Positions 25,225 to 34,272 of a stretch of DNA of 64,000 nucleotides are shown one piece after another. Below the pieces are notes generated by a model. It ran no database searches. It had not been told where the DNA came from and saw only the letters and a program-made list of their open reading frames with translations. Made by a program: the position numbers and the translations under genes. Source of the stretch: Pseudobacteriovorax antillogorgiicola (GTDB lineage Bacteria; Bdellovibrionota_B; Oligoflexia; Oligoflexales; RGVZ01); NCBI GenBank assembly GCA_945898195.1, contig CAMDHM010000006.1:19429-83428 (forward strand). Direction: 5' to 3'. Each line of letters begins with the position of its first letter. Position 1 is the stretch's first letter.

Positions 25225-25899
25225 ATGAGAATTCTTGTAGTCGAAGACGATGCTCCCTTGGCAAGCGTTGTTGTCCGCGCCCTCCGCGAAGAGTCCTACG
25301 CCGTTGACCTGGCCCAAGACGGTCAGGAGGCGGAATGGTCGGCCTTCGAGAACCCTTACGACCTTATCATCCTCGACTTGATGTTGCCGCGTAAAGACGG
25401 CTTGAGTGTCTTAAAGACCTTGCGTCAGGCTGGCATCCACACGCCCGTTCTAATTTTGACCGCTAGAGACACCGCCAACGACGTGGTTGCCGGACTGGAT
25501 AATGGCGCGGATGATTACCTCAAAAAACCATTCAGCCTGGACGAACTCATGGCCCGCGTGCGCGCCCTCCTGCGCCGTCAGCCGTCAGACACCGCAGCCA
25601 TCATTGAAGTCGGCGCTCTGAAGATTGATCCTGCACGAAAGGAAGTCACTCGTGGCGGAGTTAAAATCGAGCTCACGGCCAAAGAATTTGCGCTGCTTGA
25701 GTACATGGCCCGCCATGCAGGCACCGTATTGACGCGCACTCAGCTATCCGAACACGTTTGGGATATGAACTTTGAGCCAACGTCAAACGTGGTAGACGTG
25801 TACGTGGGATATTTGCGAAACAAAATTGACAAGTCGTTTGACGTCGCGATGATCAAGACCATGCGCGGTCACGGTTACATGCTGGATGCAGCCAAGTAA
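25225..25899 (+). CDS. OmpR-family response regulator
   Basis: The 224-residue protein has a REC domain (residues 1-118; acidic pair in VVEDD, phospho-acceptor Asp51 in LIILDLMLPRKDG, Thr in LTAR, Lys in LKKPFS). A winged-helix DNA-binding domain follows (LTAKEFALLEYMARHAG, RTQLSEHVWDMNFEPTSNVVDVYVGYLRNKID). It resembles the CusR/MprA-like branch. GAGGATCCT precedes the ATG. It sits 35 nt before its kinase partner. Confidence 0.95.
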   Translation: MRILVVEDDAPLASVVVRALREESYAVDLAQDGQEAEWSAFENPYDLIILDLMLPRKDGLSVLKTLRQAGIHTPVLILTARDTANDVVAGLDNGADDYLKKPFSLDELMARVRALLRRQPSDTAAIIEVGALKIDPARKEVTRGGVKIELTAKEFALLEYMARHAGTVLTRTQLSEHVWDMNFEPTSNVVDVYVGYLRNKIDKSFDVAMIKTMRGHGYMLDAAK

Positions 25900-25934
25900 T
25901 CTTCCGTGCCCAAAATTACGGAATCCCCGATCTG

Positions 25935-27350
25935 ATGATACTTAACCGGATCCCCGTTCGACTGCGCCTCACCCTGGGCCACGCTGTGTGGCTTTCAGTG
26001 TTTTTTGCGGTCATAGGATTGGGAATTCACCGCATCGTCGACCACAACCTTTATCAGCAGGTCGATGCGGCGTTGTTGGCCTCTGCAAAATCGATCAATG
26101 ACGCGCGTTATGCCAGACCTCTCAGCCCGCCCCTCATTCAAGAATTTCTTTCACGTCACTTCGGCGAACGCCATACCAGACCATATGCACAACTCGTGGA
26201 TTTGTCCGGAAAGGTCAGCGCAAGAACACCCAACATTCGCGTCAACCTGCCGGTGACTGCCCGCGCTTGGCGGCGCGCCGAACGGGGCCTTGAAACATTT
26301 GAATCATTTGTCGGAAAGCGAACTGGAAATCCATTCCGCCAAGTGACGCTACCGGTTCTACTAAATGGAAAATTTACGGGTGAGTTGATTCAAGTTGGCG
26401 CCCCACTTGATTCGACAGTGCACGCCCTGGACACGATCAGTCTCGTACTCTGGACGGCCCTACCGGCTGGTGTGTTGCTCTCCGCTATGTTGGGTTACTT
26501 TTTGGCCAAGCGAGCCCTGATACCGGTTCATGACATGCAAATGGCCGCCGCCAAAATGGGGGCCAAAAATCTTGAGCAAAGGCTTGATTTGCCCCCAGCA
26601 AACGATGAATTGCGCGCCCTTGCTGAAACGTTTAACGGGATGCTGGCGCGACTTGAGGACGCCTTCAAGCGCCTTCGCCGTTTCAGTGGAGACGTCTCCC
26701 ACGAACTTAGGACCCCCGTTGCTGTGCTTCGCGCCGAGGCTGAACTGGCCTTGCGCAGGGAACGAACCCCGGAAGAGTACCGCGATGCCCTCCGTAACAT
26801 TCTTACGGAAACCGCACAAATGTCCGCCATCATCGAAGACCTGCTACTCCTCGCTCGCGCCGAGAGCAAGTCCGTCGCGATGCAGTGGGCCACAGTCGAT
26901 GCGGCACACTTTATTGAAACGGTTCGAGATGCGGTTCTTCCAGATTTTGACAAACGAAATGTCATTCTGAACTTACCAGCTAAACCATCACCGATCAGCT
27001 TTCATGCCTCGGCAAATTATTTGGCGCTGGCCGTCAAAAACCTACTGCTCAATGCCGCAAAACATTCCGCTGCCGGATCCACCGTGACGCTGGAACTGTC
27101 TAAAATAGAGACCGATGTCATATTCAAGGTTGTCGATCATGGAGAGGGAATTCCAGAGGAGAGTCTGCCTTATATTTTTGACCCATTTTACCGCGCAGAC
27201 ACCGCCCGCAATCGGGCAAGTGGCGGCGCTGGGGTTGGACTAAGCTTAACCAAGGCCATGGTTGGTTTGCATTCCGGTACGATTGATGTGACATCCACCT
27301 TTGGCCAAGGCGCAACCTTCACGATCCGCCTACCTGGTCATCACGCCTAA
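25935..27350 (+). CDS. Two-component sensor histidine kinase
   Basis: The 471-residue protein has a first membrane segment at ~13-31, a periplasmic sensor region of about 130 residues, and a second membrane segment at ~168-190. A HAMP domain (~191-245) and HisKA follow, with phospho-acceptor His256 in GDVSHELRTPV. The ATPase domain has the N box LLLNAAKHS, G1 DHGEGIP, F box PFYR and G2 GGAGVGLSL. It is the partner of the upstream OmpR-type regulator. The stimulus is unknown; the domain layout resembles CusS-type sensors, but no metal-export genes are adjacent. Confidence 0.95.
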   Translation: MILNRIPVRLRLTLGHAVWLSVFFAVIGLGIHRIVDHNLYQQVDAALLASAKSINDARYARPLSPPLIQEFLSRHFGERHTRPYAQLVDLSGKVSARTPNIRVNLPVTARAWRRAERGLETFESFVGKRTGNPFRQVTLPVLLNGKFTGELIQVGAPLDSTVHALDTISLVLWTALPAGVLLSAMLGYFLAKRALIPVHDMQMAAAKMGAKNLEQRLDLPPANDELRALAETFNGMLARLEDAFKRLRRFSGDVSHELRTPVAVLRAEAELALRRERTPEEYRDALRNILTETAQMSAIIEDLLLLARAESKSVAMQWATVDAAHFIETVRDAVLPDFDKRNVILNLPAKPSPISFHASANYLALAVKNLLLNAAKHSAAGSTVTLELSKIETDVIFKVVDHGEGIPEESLPYIFDPFYRADTARNRASGGAGVGLSLTKAMVGLHSGTIDVTSTFGQGATFTIRLPGHHA

Positions 27351-27362
27351 GCTTGCATCAGG

Positions 27363-28553
27363 CTACTTGGCAAGAACCGGGTAAACCTGCACCACATGAT
27401 TGGCGAAATACTTGAGCCAATCATATTCTTTCAGCACGATTTTCCGACTATACGGTGATTCCTCGCCCTTGCGATTTTGGTCGTAGTCATAACTTGGACC
27501 GTCTGCGTCGGGATAGATGCTGTCTCTGACATAAAAAGCGCCACGCGTGGAGCTGCAGCCACCACGTTGCTCCCATAAATTTTCGATTTGCCCAGAGGTT
27601 CTCGCAGCACGATCGGCACGAATCTGCCAATAGTCATGCTCCCCAGGGGTTGCAGCCCTCTCCGCATTTTTTTTAAACTCATCAGCGCGCTCACTGATGA
27701 CACGACGGAAATCTCGCGTCCAAGCACAATTGCCATTATCGATCTGATCATTGAATCCGATGACATAAACGCTATGCCAATACCCGTTGTGATTATAAAT
27801 GACCTGCACCGGAGCTTTGTTGCGAATCAAATGGGCCTTGACTCGTTCGGCGATATCCACAGGGGCACCACCAATCGCCCACTGATCCCGCCCTTGATCC
27901 ACATGTATAATGATCCGTTGAAACGCAGGTAGTTGAACCCGTTGACCTTGGATCTGCGCGCGCTGGTCGAGCCAATTAAAGTTCTCATCATAGATCGCGC
28001 CCTCTTCATCAGCCTTGGCTGCGTGAGCCGTACCATCATGGAACGATCCCACGTACCACCCCTTGGTAAAGCGGTAGTCGCGATTATGCACGGCACGTCC
28101 CCGCATGCGATTAAAAAGATAGATAGCATCAATCCGCCAATTGGCCAGTCCTGCGGCATCTTCTTCATAGCCGGCCTCGTTCATGGTGAGGCGCTCGCTC
28201 AAATCGAGTGGACCATCTGGCTCACGACTCATGCTTGGGTGCATTCTGGCCAACCACCATTCTGCCATGCCAGTGATGGACATATGCAGACAACTACCCG
28301 CATCCAACTGGTCTGGAGAAGCCAAAACAAAAGGCAAAAGTTCGTCAAAACCACCAGGCCCAAAAGCCCCCACTTCTTTTCCAACGGGAAGTTCACGCAC
28401 GAATCGCCGCAGCTCCGGAACTTGCAGTCCGCGAAGTCCTTCCTTTGATGGCATGTCAGATGCAGCGAAAACAAGGGGGCATGAAAATAACATCGCCAGA
28501 AAAATGTTCGACGAAATAATCCTCGCCACCATCACAGTTGAAATATCTCGCAT
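27363..28553 (-). CDS. Secreted protein with papain-like Cys-His arrangement
   Basis: The ATG at 28553 follows a GGGGGG-rich site and gives a signal peptide (RIISSNIFLAMLFSCPLVFAAS), 396 codons in all. No named family is obvious. The mature protein has DAGSCLHMSITGMAEWW with Cys88, and later VIYNHNGYWHSVYVIGFND with His260 followed by Asn268. Order, spacing and local sequence resemble papain-fold peptidases (C1/C39), where Cys starts a helix and His begins a beta strand followed by a G-F/Y-N/D turn. It may be an exported peptidase or amidase; activity is inferred. Confidence 0.6.
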   Translation of the reverse strand: MRDISTVMVARIISSNIFLAMLFSCPLVFAASDMPSKEGLRGLQVPELRRFVRELPVGKEVGAFGPGGFDELLPFVLASPDQLDAGSCLHMSITGMAEWWLARMHPSMSREPDGPLDLSERLTMNEAGYEEDAAGLANWRIDAIYLFNRMRGRAVHNRDYRFTKGWYVGSFHDGTAHAAKADEEGAIYDENFNWLDQRAQIQGQRVQLPAFQRIIIHVDQGRDQWAIGGAPVDIAERVKAHLIRNKAPVQVIYNHNGYWHSVYVIGFNDQIDNGNCAWTRDFRRVISERADEFKKNAERAATPGEHDYWQIRADRAARTSGQIENLWEQRGGCSSTRGAFYVRDSIYPDADGPSYDYDQNRKGEESPYSRKIVLKEYDWLKYFANHVVQVYPVLAK

Positions 28554-28633
28554 CGTACCCCCCTGCGGAGTGATTTTTGTGGATCGCTTTATGCATCCAC
28601 CCACTGATCATGGTGCCAGTAGGAGGAACCAAA

Positions 28634-29485
28634 ATGAAATTAAAATTAAATTGGATGAAATGGATGGGTGCTGGAAGCATCGCTTTGGCGGCTTGCGGCT
28701 TGAGCGCCAGGAGCCTGGCCTTCCCCACGGAAGCCTTGGCCGATAGCGATTCGACAGGTAATGCCGGGCTCATCCAAGTCAATGGCTATGGTCAGGCCTC
28801 TGCCGAGCCGGAGATCGTGCGAATCGGAGTCAGGATCATCTCGCGGTGCAACGAGTCCTCTGTTGCAGCGAAAAATGCCAACGCTGTACTCGCCAACCAG
28901 GTCATCGACCTCCTAAAGAAATATGCGCCCGAGGATTCAGCCAATGACCCCGCCTTTCGGATCATTGCAAGCCCTGGAGCCAACATCCGTCAAACAGAGA
29001 GCGAGGGGTACGGCGAACATTTGAAAATTATTTGCGAACAAAAATGGCGGGCATCGGAATGGATTTCCGTCGCAATGAAAAAGTTGGACAGCCTTCCGGC
29101 CCTGCAAGACGATCTTCTGCTAGCTGTGGATGCAGCTGCAACCGTGGGCATCGCGCAAACATGGGCTGAAATTGACGCTCCCATTTTCGACCTGCTGCCG
29201 GCGACATGGGAACGGATCAAAGCTGAGGCGCAAGCAAACGCTCTGGCAAGTGCCCGGAAAAAATTCGCCATATTTGATTCCGCCTGCACGTTCACCGGCA
29301 TGCGATTGATAAAGGCCAGCGATCCTAAATTTACAGAGGCCCGAGTCTACGACAAGGTCGCCTACGCCAGGGCCTCTTCCGAGACTCCGGTGATGCCGAA
29401 CCTAATTGAGGTTAGCAGCAGCTGGGATTTCGTCTGGGCATACGACAAAGCGTCGACAAGCGGTGGGGCACGATGCCTATACTAA
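28634..29485 (+). CDS. SIMPL-domain (DUF541) secreted protein
   Basis: The ATG at 28634 has AGGAGG upstream. The 283-residue protein has a signal peptide (WMGAGSIALAACGLSARS), then the SIMPL start GLIQVNGYGQASAEPEIVRIGVRI and the late motif EAQANALASARKKFAIF. Family members form periplasmic oligomers of uncertain role (E. coli YggE). Two Cys within the mature part (SRCNESS, IICEQKW) could form a disulfide. It converges with YihY, overlapping 9 nt. Confidence 0.85.
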   Translation: MKLKLNWMKWMGAGSIALAACGLSARSLAFPTEALADSDSTGNAGLIQVNGYGQASAEPEIVRIGVRIISRCNESSVAAKNANAVLANQVIDLLKKYAPEDSANDPAFRIIASPGANIRQTESEGYGEHLKIICEQKWRASEWISVAMKKLDSLPALQDDLLLAVDAAATVGIAQTWAEIDAPIFDLLPATWERIKAEAQANALASARKKFAIFDSACTFTGMRLIKASDPKFTEARVYDKVAYARASSETPVMPNLIEVSSSWDFVWAYDKASTSGGARCLY

Positions 29486-30796
29486 ACAGACTGACAGGGA
29501 CGAGGCTCCCTTTTGACCGGGATTCTTCTCGCTGAGAGTGCGCATTGTGGCTGGCAAATCGAAATCAAACTCGTGATGCCAGCCCTTCATCCATTCCACT
29601 GCCGGCGCAGCAAGGCTTGTATTTAGCTCCGCAAGGTCCACCAATTCAGCTGGCTTAGCCGGCAGATAGCCCGACCTTGCCGCGCCAAGGATTTCACCAT
29701 CATTTTCTGGACTCTTGGCTTCCGCAATCAGCCCTAATTGAACCAAAGCCTCGCAGGCATCGACTATCCAATCCTGTGGCAATTTGGCCTTATGCACCAT
29801 CTCATCGATTCGAACTGGACGTCCGGTACCTGATGCAAAATTGCGATGGATGATCACCAGTACCGCAAGGGGCAGCATCTCTTGAATGCGCAGGTTCCGA
29901 ATGCGGTCCAACGGATGAATTATCTTGTCCACCGTATCGTCGGCCTCGGATTCTGGAAAACCCTGCTGGAGCCGCCAAGCAATCAATGCTCCAAAAAGAA
30001 TGATGGCCCAGCAAATGTAAATCCAAAATAAAAAAACTGGCACAGCCGCCAGTGCACCGTAAATATTTTTGTAGTTGGTAAAATTGCTGGCGTAGTAGGT
30101 GTACAACCGCGACCCCTGATGCAACAAGGTCCCAGCCACGACCGCACCTACGCCTGCTTCTCGGCGACCCACGGGACAATTAGGGATGACCTTGTAGGCC
30201 AAAAAGAAAAATGAGACCCAAACACCCCAAGTGATCAAACTCGAAAACGTAAGCGCCAGCCAACTCCGTTTTCCTACCACGGAAGACACGTCAAACATTT
30301 CTTGAATCCGGTATCCCGATACAACACCGATCACAATTGAACCGGCAAAAACGCCGAGGGTTAGAAATGTCCAAAAGTAGACGAATCGAGTGAAGACGTT
30401 GCGGTCTTGGCGAACAAGCCAGATTCTATTGAGTGCCTGTTCGATTTGGCGCAGTAGTAAAATCAACGTCACGACGATCCCTGCAAAACTCGTCATCCCA
30501 ATTTTTTTAAGATCCAATTGCCCAAGAAATTGCTGAAGGTAATCGATCACCTGCGTGCCGCTTCCGGCAGCAAGATTCTGCAAAATGAAGTCTCGCATGG
30601 AACCCATCATCTGGCTGTTGCTGCCAAATAACGGCGTGAATAATGAAATCATTGTGAACACGGCCGCCAAGGATGGGACCAATGAGAATAATGTGATGTA
30701 TGCCATCGCGGATGCTTGCTTCAGCAAATCACATCGCACGATATCCGACCAAACGATCGCTACAGAGTGCCGGATCTTGACCTTTATGGCATTCAC
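29477..30796 (-). CDS. YihY/UPF0761 family inner-membrane protein
   Basis: The 439-residue protein has six membrane segments, beginning DLLKQASAMAYITLFSLVPSLAAVF, with TLILLLRQIEQALNRIWLV, GAVVAGTLLHQGSRLYTYYASNF and YGALAAVPVFLFWIYICWAIILFGA, all hallmarks of the family once misnamed RNase BN. The C-terminal ~140 residues form a cytoplasmic winged-helix-like domain (LVIIHRNFASGTGRPVRIDEMVHK, VDACEALVQLGLI). Role in the cell unknown. Confidence 0.92.
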   Translation of the reverse strand: MNAIKVKIRHSVAIVWSDIVRCDLLKQASAMAYITLFSLVPSLAAVFTMISLFTPLFGSNSQMMGSMRDFILQNLAAGSGTQVIDYLQQFLGQLDLKKIGMTSFAGIVVTLILLLRQIEQALNRIWLVRQDRNVFTRFVYFWTFLTLGVFAGSIVIGVVSGYRIQEMFDVSSVVGKRSWLALTFSSLITWGVWVSFFFLAYKVIPNCPVGRREAGVGAVVAGTLLHQGSRLYTYYASNFTNYKNIYGALAAVPVFLFWIYICWAIILFGALIAWRLQQGFPESEADDTVDKIIHPLDRIRNLRIQEMLPLAVLVIIHRNFASGTGRPVRIDEMVHKAKLPQDWIVDACEALVQLGLIAEAKSPENDGEILGAARSGYLPAKPAELVDLAELNTSLAAPAVEWMKGWHHEFDFDLPATMRTLSEKNPGQKGASSLSVCLV

Positions 30797-30845
30797 CTTG
30801 CGCCCCCTTCATTTGATCTTGAATATGCCTTCGAGCGTCTTTCAG

Positions 30846-31517
30846 TCAGTGGAGCGGCTTGCCTACGCCATCCGACGCCGGGACGTCCTGGCGGAACGCA
30901 TCACGTTCAACATCACGGCGCGCTTGTTCGTAACGTTTTTCAGCCCACTGCCGCATAACCGTCAGTTGTTGCGTCCACGAGTCTTCCATGCGCTCTTGCA
31001 TGAAGCCAGCAAACAGCCCATCCATCATAGCAAGAAAAGTCGTCATCAGGTCCAATCGAAGGCCAACGGGCTCTGCCAACGCTGCCGTCTGCAAGGTCAC
31101 ATCTTTGGCATCAGCCTGCTGGGGAAATTGCACGCTGCGCGGGCTAAGGTCTTTTGAAGACAAAGTGCAAGAGAACTCCCCCAATCCTTCGACATGGAAA
31201 CCGACACGCATATCGCGGATGGTCTTACCAGAAAGGATCCCAGCTGCGGCTTCAGGAGTCTGCGCCGGGGCGCCGCCCCGCATCTGATGCACATGCACGC
31301 GACCCGATTCAGCCTCCAGGGTCAAGCGGTCGTCCACCCAATAACGTGCGCGTCGTTTCTGACCGTTAAGGGGGCAGTTAAATTCAAGGGGTTCGTCGCT
31401 GCAATCCGCACGATGCCAAAGCCAGACAAGAAACTCACGGGCGAGAAAACGCTTCGCCTTGGTCAAGGCTGCCATCTGATCCAATCGGGCTGCCATCTGT
31501 GGATTAATCTGGGTCAT
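30846..31517 (-). CDS. RdgC C-terminal-domain-like protein
   Basis: The 223-residue protein opens with KAKRFLAREFLVWLWHRAD, like the middle of RdgC proteins of deltaproteobacterial type (FLxxEFLTWLW). It continues in the same order as their C-terminal half: YWVDDRLTLEAESG, AAGILSGKTIRDMRVGFHV, FSCTLSSKDLSPRSVQFP and a helical end around MMDGLFAGFMQERM. The N-terminal half of RdgC (about 200 residues) is absent. RdgC binds DNA as a ring and modulates recombination; whether this short form does so is unknown. The assignment is from remembered family patterns. Confidence 0.6.
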   Translation of the reverse strand: MTQINPQMAARLDQMAALTKAKRFLAREFLVWLWHRADCSDEPLEFNCPLNGQKRRARYWVDDRLTLEAESGRVHVHQMRGGAPAQTPEAAAGILSGKTIRDMRVGFHVEGLGEFSCTLSSKDLSPRSVQFPQQADAKDVTLQTAALAEPVGLRLDLMTTFLAMMDGLFAGFMQERMEDSWTQQLTVMRQWAEKRYEQARRDVERDAFRQDVPASDGVGKPLH

Positions 31518-31874
31518 AATTGGGAACCTCCGGAAAAACCAACAATTTCAGATATTTGACAATAGAGTGACCTGGGGACAACCTGTGGGTAGACTGTTAG
31601 TAGATTGTGGAAAACCCACTCTACAAACGGTCGCACGGTTCCCCAAAATATTCGCCAGAGTGATTGTCGCTGGAGGCAAAGACCGAAGCCGGTAGGGCAG
31701 ATCGTTAGGCCAAAACAGGGACTTAATACTTCTAGGCACAACCGAGAAAACAATGTTCAAACTGATTAACAGAGGGGAGAGTTTTCATTTTCATGTCCCT
31801 CTTGTCAATACTCGGATTACGTTTTTTTATTTTTTATTTTTTTACATAGATAGACAAGGGTTTGGAGGCATCAG
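31518..31874. other. 357-nt divergent intergenic region
   Basis: This stretch separates the leftward RdgC-like gene from the rightward Smr gene and should hold both promoters. Visible features are a T-rich run at about 31819-31844 and one DnaA-box-like 9-mer (TGTGGAAAA near 31605). No reading frame with a ribosome site and no RNA structure stands out. Confidence 0.5.
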
Positions 31875-32366
31875 ATGCACAAAAAAAAAGCAGGAAAACC
31901 AATCAAACCACCTCATCCTGAACACGGAGTCCGGTTCGAACTGGAAGCTGATGCTGAAAATTTATTTAAAACAGCAGTCGATAATATGACGGCGAGCGAA
32001 GGACAGGCTTCATTACTCTCCAAGGACCAAACGTCCGAGCCCGCCCCTTCCAAGAAAAAGAACCCAACTGAGCCTTTTAAAATTGACCTTCATGGCATGA
32101 CTTTGGATGCTGCCAGACGGCACGTGGATGGTCGGATTCATGAGCTTCTGGTGCGCCTGTCTCCGGGAGCCCGCGCGACCCTCAACATCATCACTGGCAA
32201 AGGGCTGAACAGCGGGGTGGGCGGCGGCGTCCTGGCCCGGGAGATCCCCGATTGGGTTCGCGAAAGGTTCGCAAAACATATAGTTGATATGGACGAATCG
32301 CCCGCAGAAGTGCAACTTGGCGGGATCCCCATAAGGGGCTATTTTCGCGTGACCATCAAGGGCTGA
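31875..32366 (+). CDS. Smr-domain protein
   Basis: The 163-residue protein has a charged N-terminus and a C-terminal Smr domain (~residues 75-163): IDLHGMTLDAARRHVDGRI, NIITGKGLNSGVGG, REIPDWV and YFRVTIKG. Smr domains bind or cleave nucleic acids; stand-alone bacterial members include endonucleases acting on RNA or branched DNA. GGAGG lies 8 nt before the ATG. The next gene, prmA, begins 7 nt later, so they form an operon with rsmE. Confidence 0.85.
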   Translation: MHKKKAGKPIKPPHPEHGVRFELEADAENLFKTAVDNMTASEGQASLLSKDQTSEPAPSKKKNPTEPFKIDLHGMTLDAARRHVDGRIHELLVRLSPGARATLNIITGKGLNSGVGGGVLAREIPDWVRERFAKHIVDMDESPAEVQLGGIPIRGYFRVTIKG

Positions 32367-32373
32367 AAACCAA

Positions 32374-33384
32374 GTGTCCATCTCAACCAAGAACCCCAAT
32401 CACCCGGTTAAAACCTATGAGCTGCGGATCACTTTTCATCCAGGCAGCGTCACCGTGCTGGAAGTCAAACAACGCACGATCGCTTTATTAAAATCTTTGG
32501 GCGTTGATTCTTTTGTCGAGGGCGCTATCGATGGTCTGGACATCGACAATGAATTCACCAGTGAGCCACGCGATTTCTACACGGAACTAGGCGGCCTTGA
32601 ACTACCGATTTCCGTCTACAAATACTCCGTTGAATTTCTTGAGGACCTGCAAGCACGCATCTCCCGGCACTTTGACCATCGATTTCCAAATCAAGTGTCC
32701 TGCTCCATGCACGACATGGACACTGCCGTATGGCTTGAAGGGTGGAAGGAAAGCTTCAAACCAATCATCACCGAGAGGTTTGTGATATTTCCGCCCTGGG
32801 ACAAACCCGGCGAGGCCATCAGCAAAGATCGTCTGCTGATTGAAATCGAGCCCGGAATTGCATTTGGCACAGGCCAGCATGCAACCACGCAACTGTGCCT
32901 CCGCGAGCTCGAGTCCATCGCCAAAGAAGCCGGCCAGACCAGCCTCGCCTCAGCCTCATTGCTTGACGTTGGAACAGGAACTGGCATCCTTGCTCTGGGA
33001 GCATCAAAACTTGGCTTTGGGCGAATTGCCGGAACCGATATTGATCCGGATGCGGTTCTCGCCTCACGCAACAATGCGGCGATGAACGGGGTGGATTTAG
33101 CTGTGACCCAATCGACTGTTCCTTCGCCGGCTGCAGCTAAAAACCTCTCCAGCGCATTCCAGCCACCATTCAATTTTGTTGTCGCCAATATTCTTAAAGT
33201 CGTTCTAGAAAAAATCCTTCCCGACCTCGCCAGCGCTCTGGCCCCTGGCGGCCTGCTAATCCTTTCAGGTTTGCTCCATGAGGACGCTCAAGCCCTGACC
33301 CGTCAAGCCGAAGGCCTTGGCCTATTTTTCGTCCGTGAGTCGCTGCAAGACGACTGGGCATGCCTGGTGCTTCGACTGCCATGA
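32374..33384 (+). CDS. prmA: Ribosomal protein L11 methyltransferase
   Basis: It starts with GTG at 32374 and encodes 336 residues. The N-terminal substrate-recognition part includes WLEGWKESFKPIITERFVIFPPW. The linker motif LLIEIEPGIAFGTGQHATT is diagnostic for PrmA. The SAM site is LLDVGTGTGILALGASKLG and the catalytic-region motif is FNFVVANILKVVLEKILPDL (normally VxNILA). The enzyme trimethylates L11 using SAM. Its stop overlaps the rsmE start (ATGA). Confidence 0.93.
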   Translation: MSISTKNPNHPVKTYELRITFHPGSVTVLEVKQRTIALLKSLGVDSFVEGAIDGLDIDNEFTSEPRDFYTELGGLELPISVYKYSVEFLEDLQARISRHFDHRFPNQVSCSMHDMDTAVWLEGWKESFKPIITERFVIFPPWDKPGEAISKDRLLIEIEPGIAFGTGQHATTQLCLRELESIAKEAGQTSLASASLLDVGTGTGILALGASKLGFGRIAGTDIDPDAVLASRNNAAMNGVDLAVTQSTVPSPAAAKNLSSAFQPPFNFVVANILKVVLEKILPDLASALAPGGLLILSGLLHEDAQALTRQAEGLGLFFVRESLQDDWACLVLRLP

Positions 33385-34208
33385 GCAAGCATGTATTCCG
33401 CTTTTTCGCCTCACACACCTCTGCCACCGGGTGGACCTTGGACGCCGAGGACGCCCACCATGCGCTGAAAGTCCTTCGACTTCCGGCAGGAGAAACTGTT
33501 GAAGCGACGGATGGCAAGGGGGCATTGGTTCGCGGATCGCTCTATCCAACCGGCAAGGAATCCGCCAACATTAACGATATCATTATCATTCAGGATGGCA
33601 GCCCTTCCGGGACGAATTCCAATTCAGCCCATCGGGTGCGATTAGAGCTTGCCATCGGGGCCCTAAAGCCAGGCGACCTTGACGAGATCATTCCAGCCAT
33701 CGTGGAACTTGGCATCGACTGCATTTCGGTATTTATCACGGAAGAAACCGGCAAAAATCGCCTTGCAGAAAAGGCGGTCGATCGCTGGAATCGAATCATC
33801 AGAACGGCGACCAAACAATCTAAACGGCTCTGGCTCCCTGAACTTCTGACCTTTGATTCCATGTTTGCCTGGATGGCTCAATTACCAAAAGATCCAAGCA
33901 CCCTAAAAACCGAGGCAAGCAGCACCCGCTGGATTTTCGCAGAACCCGACTTCGGCAGCCCCGGCATCCAGCCAGGACTCCTTGCGGCACAATCCTTCGC
34001 CAGAAGCTTTTCCCCCCTATCCGACGGCGCCCCAAGAGGGTTAATTGGAGTTGTTGGTAGTGAACGCGGCTTTTCTACGACCGAGATTGAGGGCGCACAT
34101 CAAAATGGCTTTACATCTGTATCCCTTGGGCCTCATGTGTTACGTGCCCGGACAGCCGCGATCGCAGCCGCAACAATGCTGGCTATGGCGGGGCATGCTT
34201 CGCAGTGA
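33381..34208 (+). CDS. rsmE: 16S rRNA m3U1498 methyltransferase
   Basis: The ATG at 33381 overlaps the prmA stop by 4 nt. The 275-residue protein has the PUA-like N-terminus (HVFRFFASHTS, DAHHALKVLRLPAGETVEATDGKG) and a SPOUT domain with KPGDLDEIIPAIVELGIDCISVF, TKQSKRLWLP, GVVGSERGFSTTEIEGA and VSLGPHVLRARTAAIAA, the knot motif of RsmE. The prmA-rsmE pairing is common. It methylates U1498 at the ribosomal decoding centre. Confidence 0.93.
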   Translation: MSKHVFRFFASHTSATGWTLDAEDAHHALKVLRLPAGETVEATDGKGALVRGSLYPTGKESANINDIIIIQDGSPSGTNSNSAHRVRLELAIGALKPGDLDEIIPAIVELGIDCISVFITEETGKNRLAEKAVDRWNRIIRTATKQSKRLWLPELLTFDSMFAWMAQLPKDPSTLKTEASSTRWIFAEPDFGSPGIQPGLLAAQSFARSFSPLSDGAPRGLIGVVGSERGFSTTEIEGAHQNGFTSVSLGPHVLRARTAAIAAATMLAMAGHASQ

Positions 34209-34272
34209 TATGATTTTTAGCGTCTTTGACGCGTAAACTCAGTTGCTCTATGCATCACGAAGGTTAAATGCC

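Noticed and set aside
31518..31874. Replication-origin-like features (DnaA-box-like 9-mer and T-rich tract)
   Set aside because: Only one box-like word is present, with no cluster, and no dnaA, dnaN or gyrB gene is nearby.
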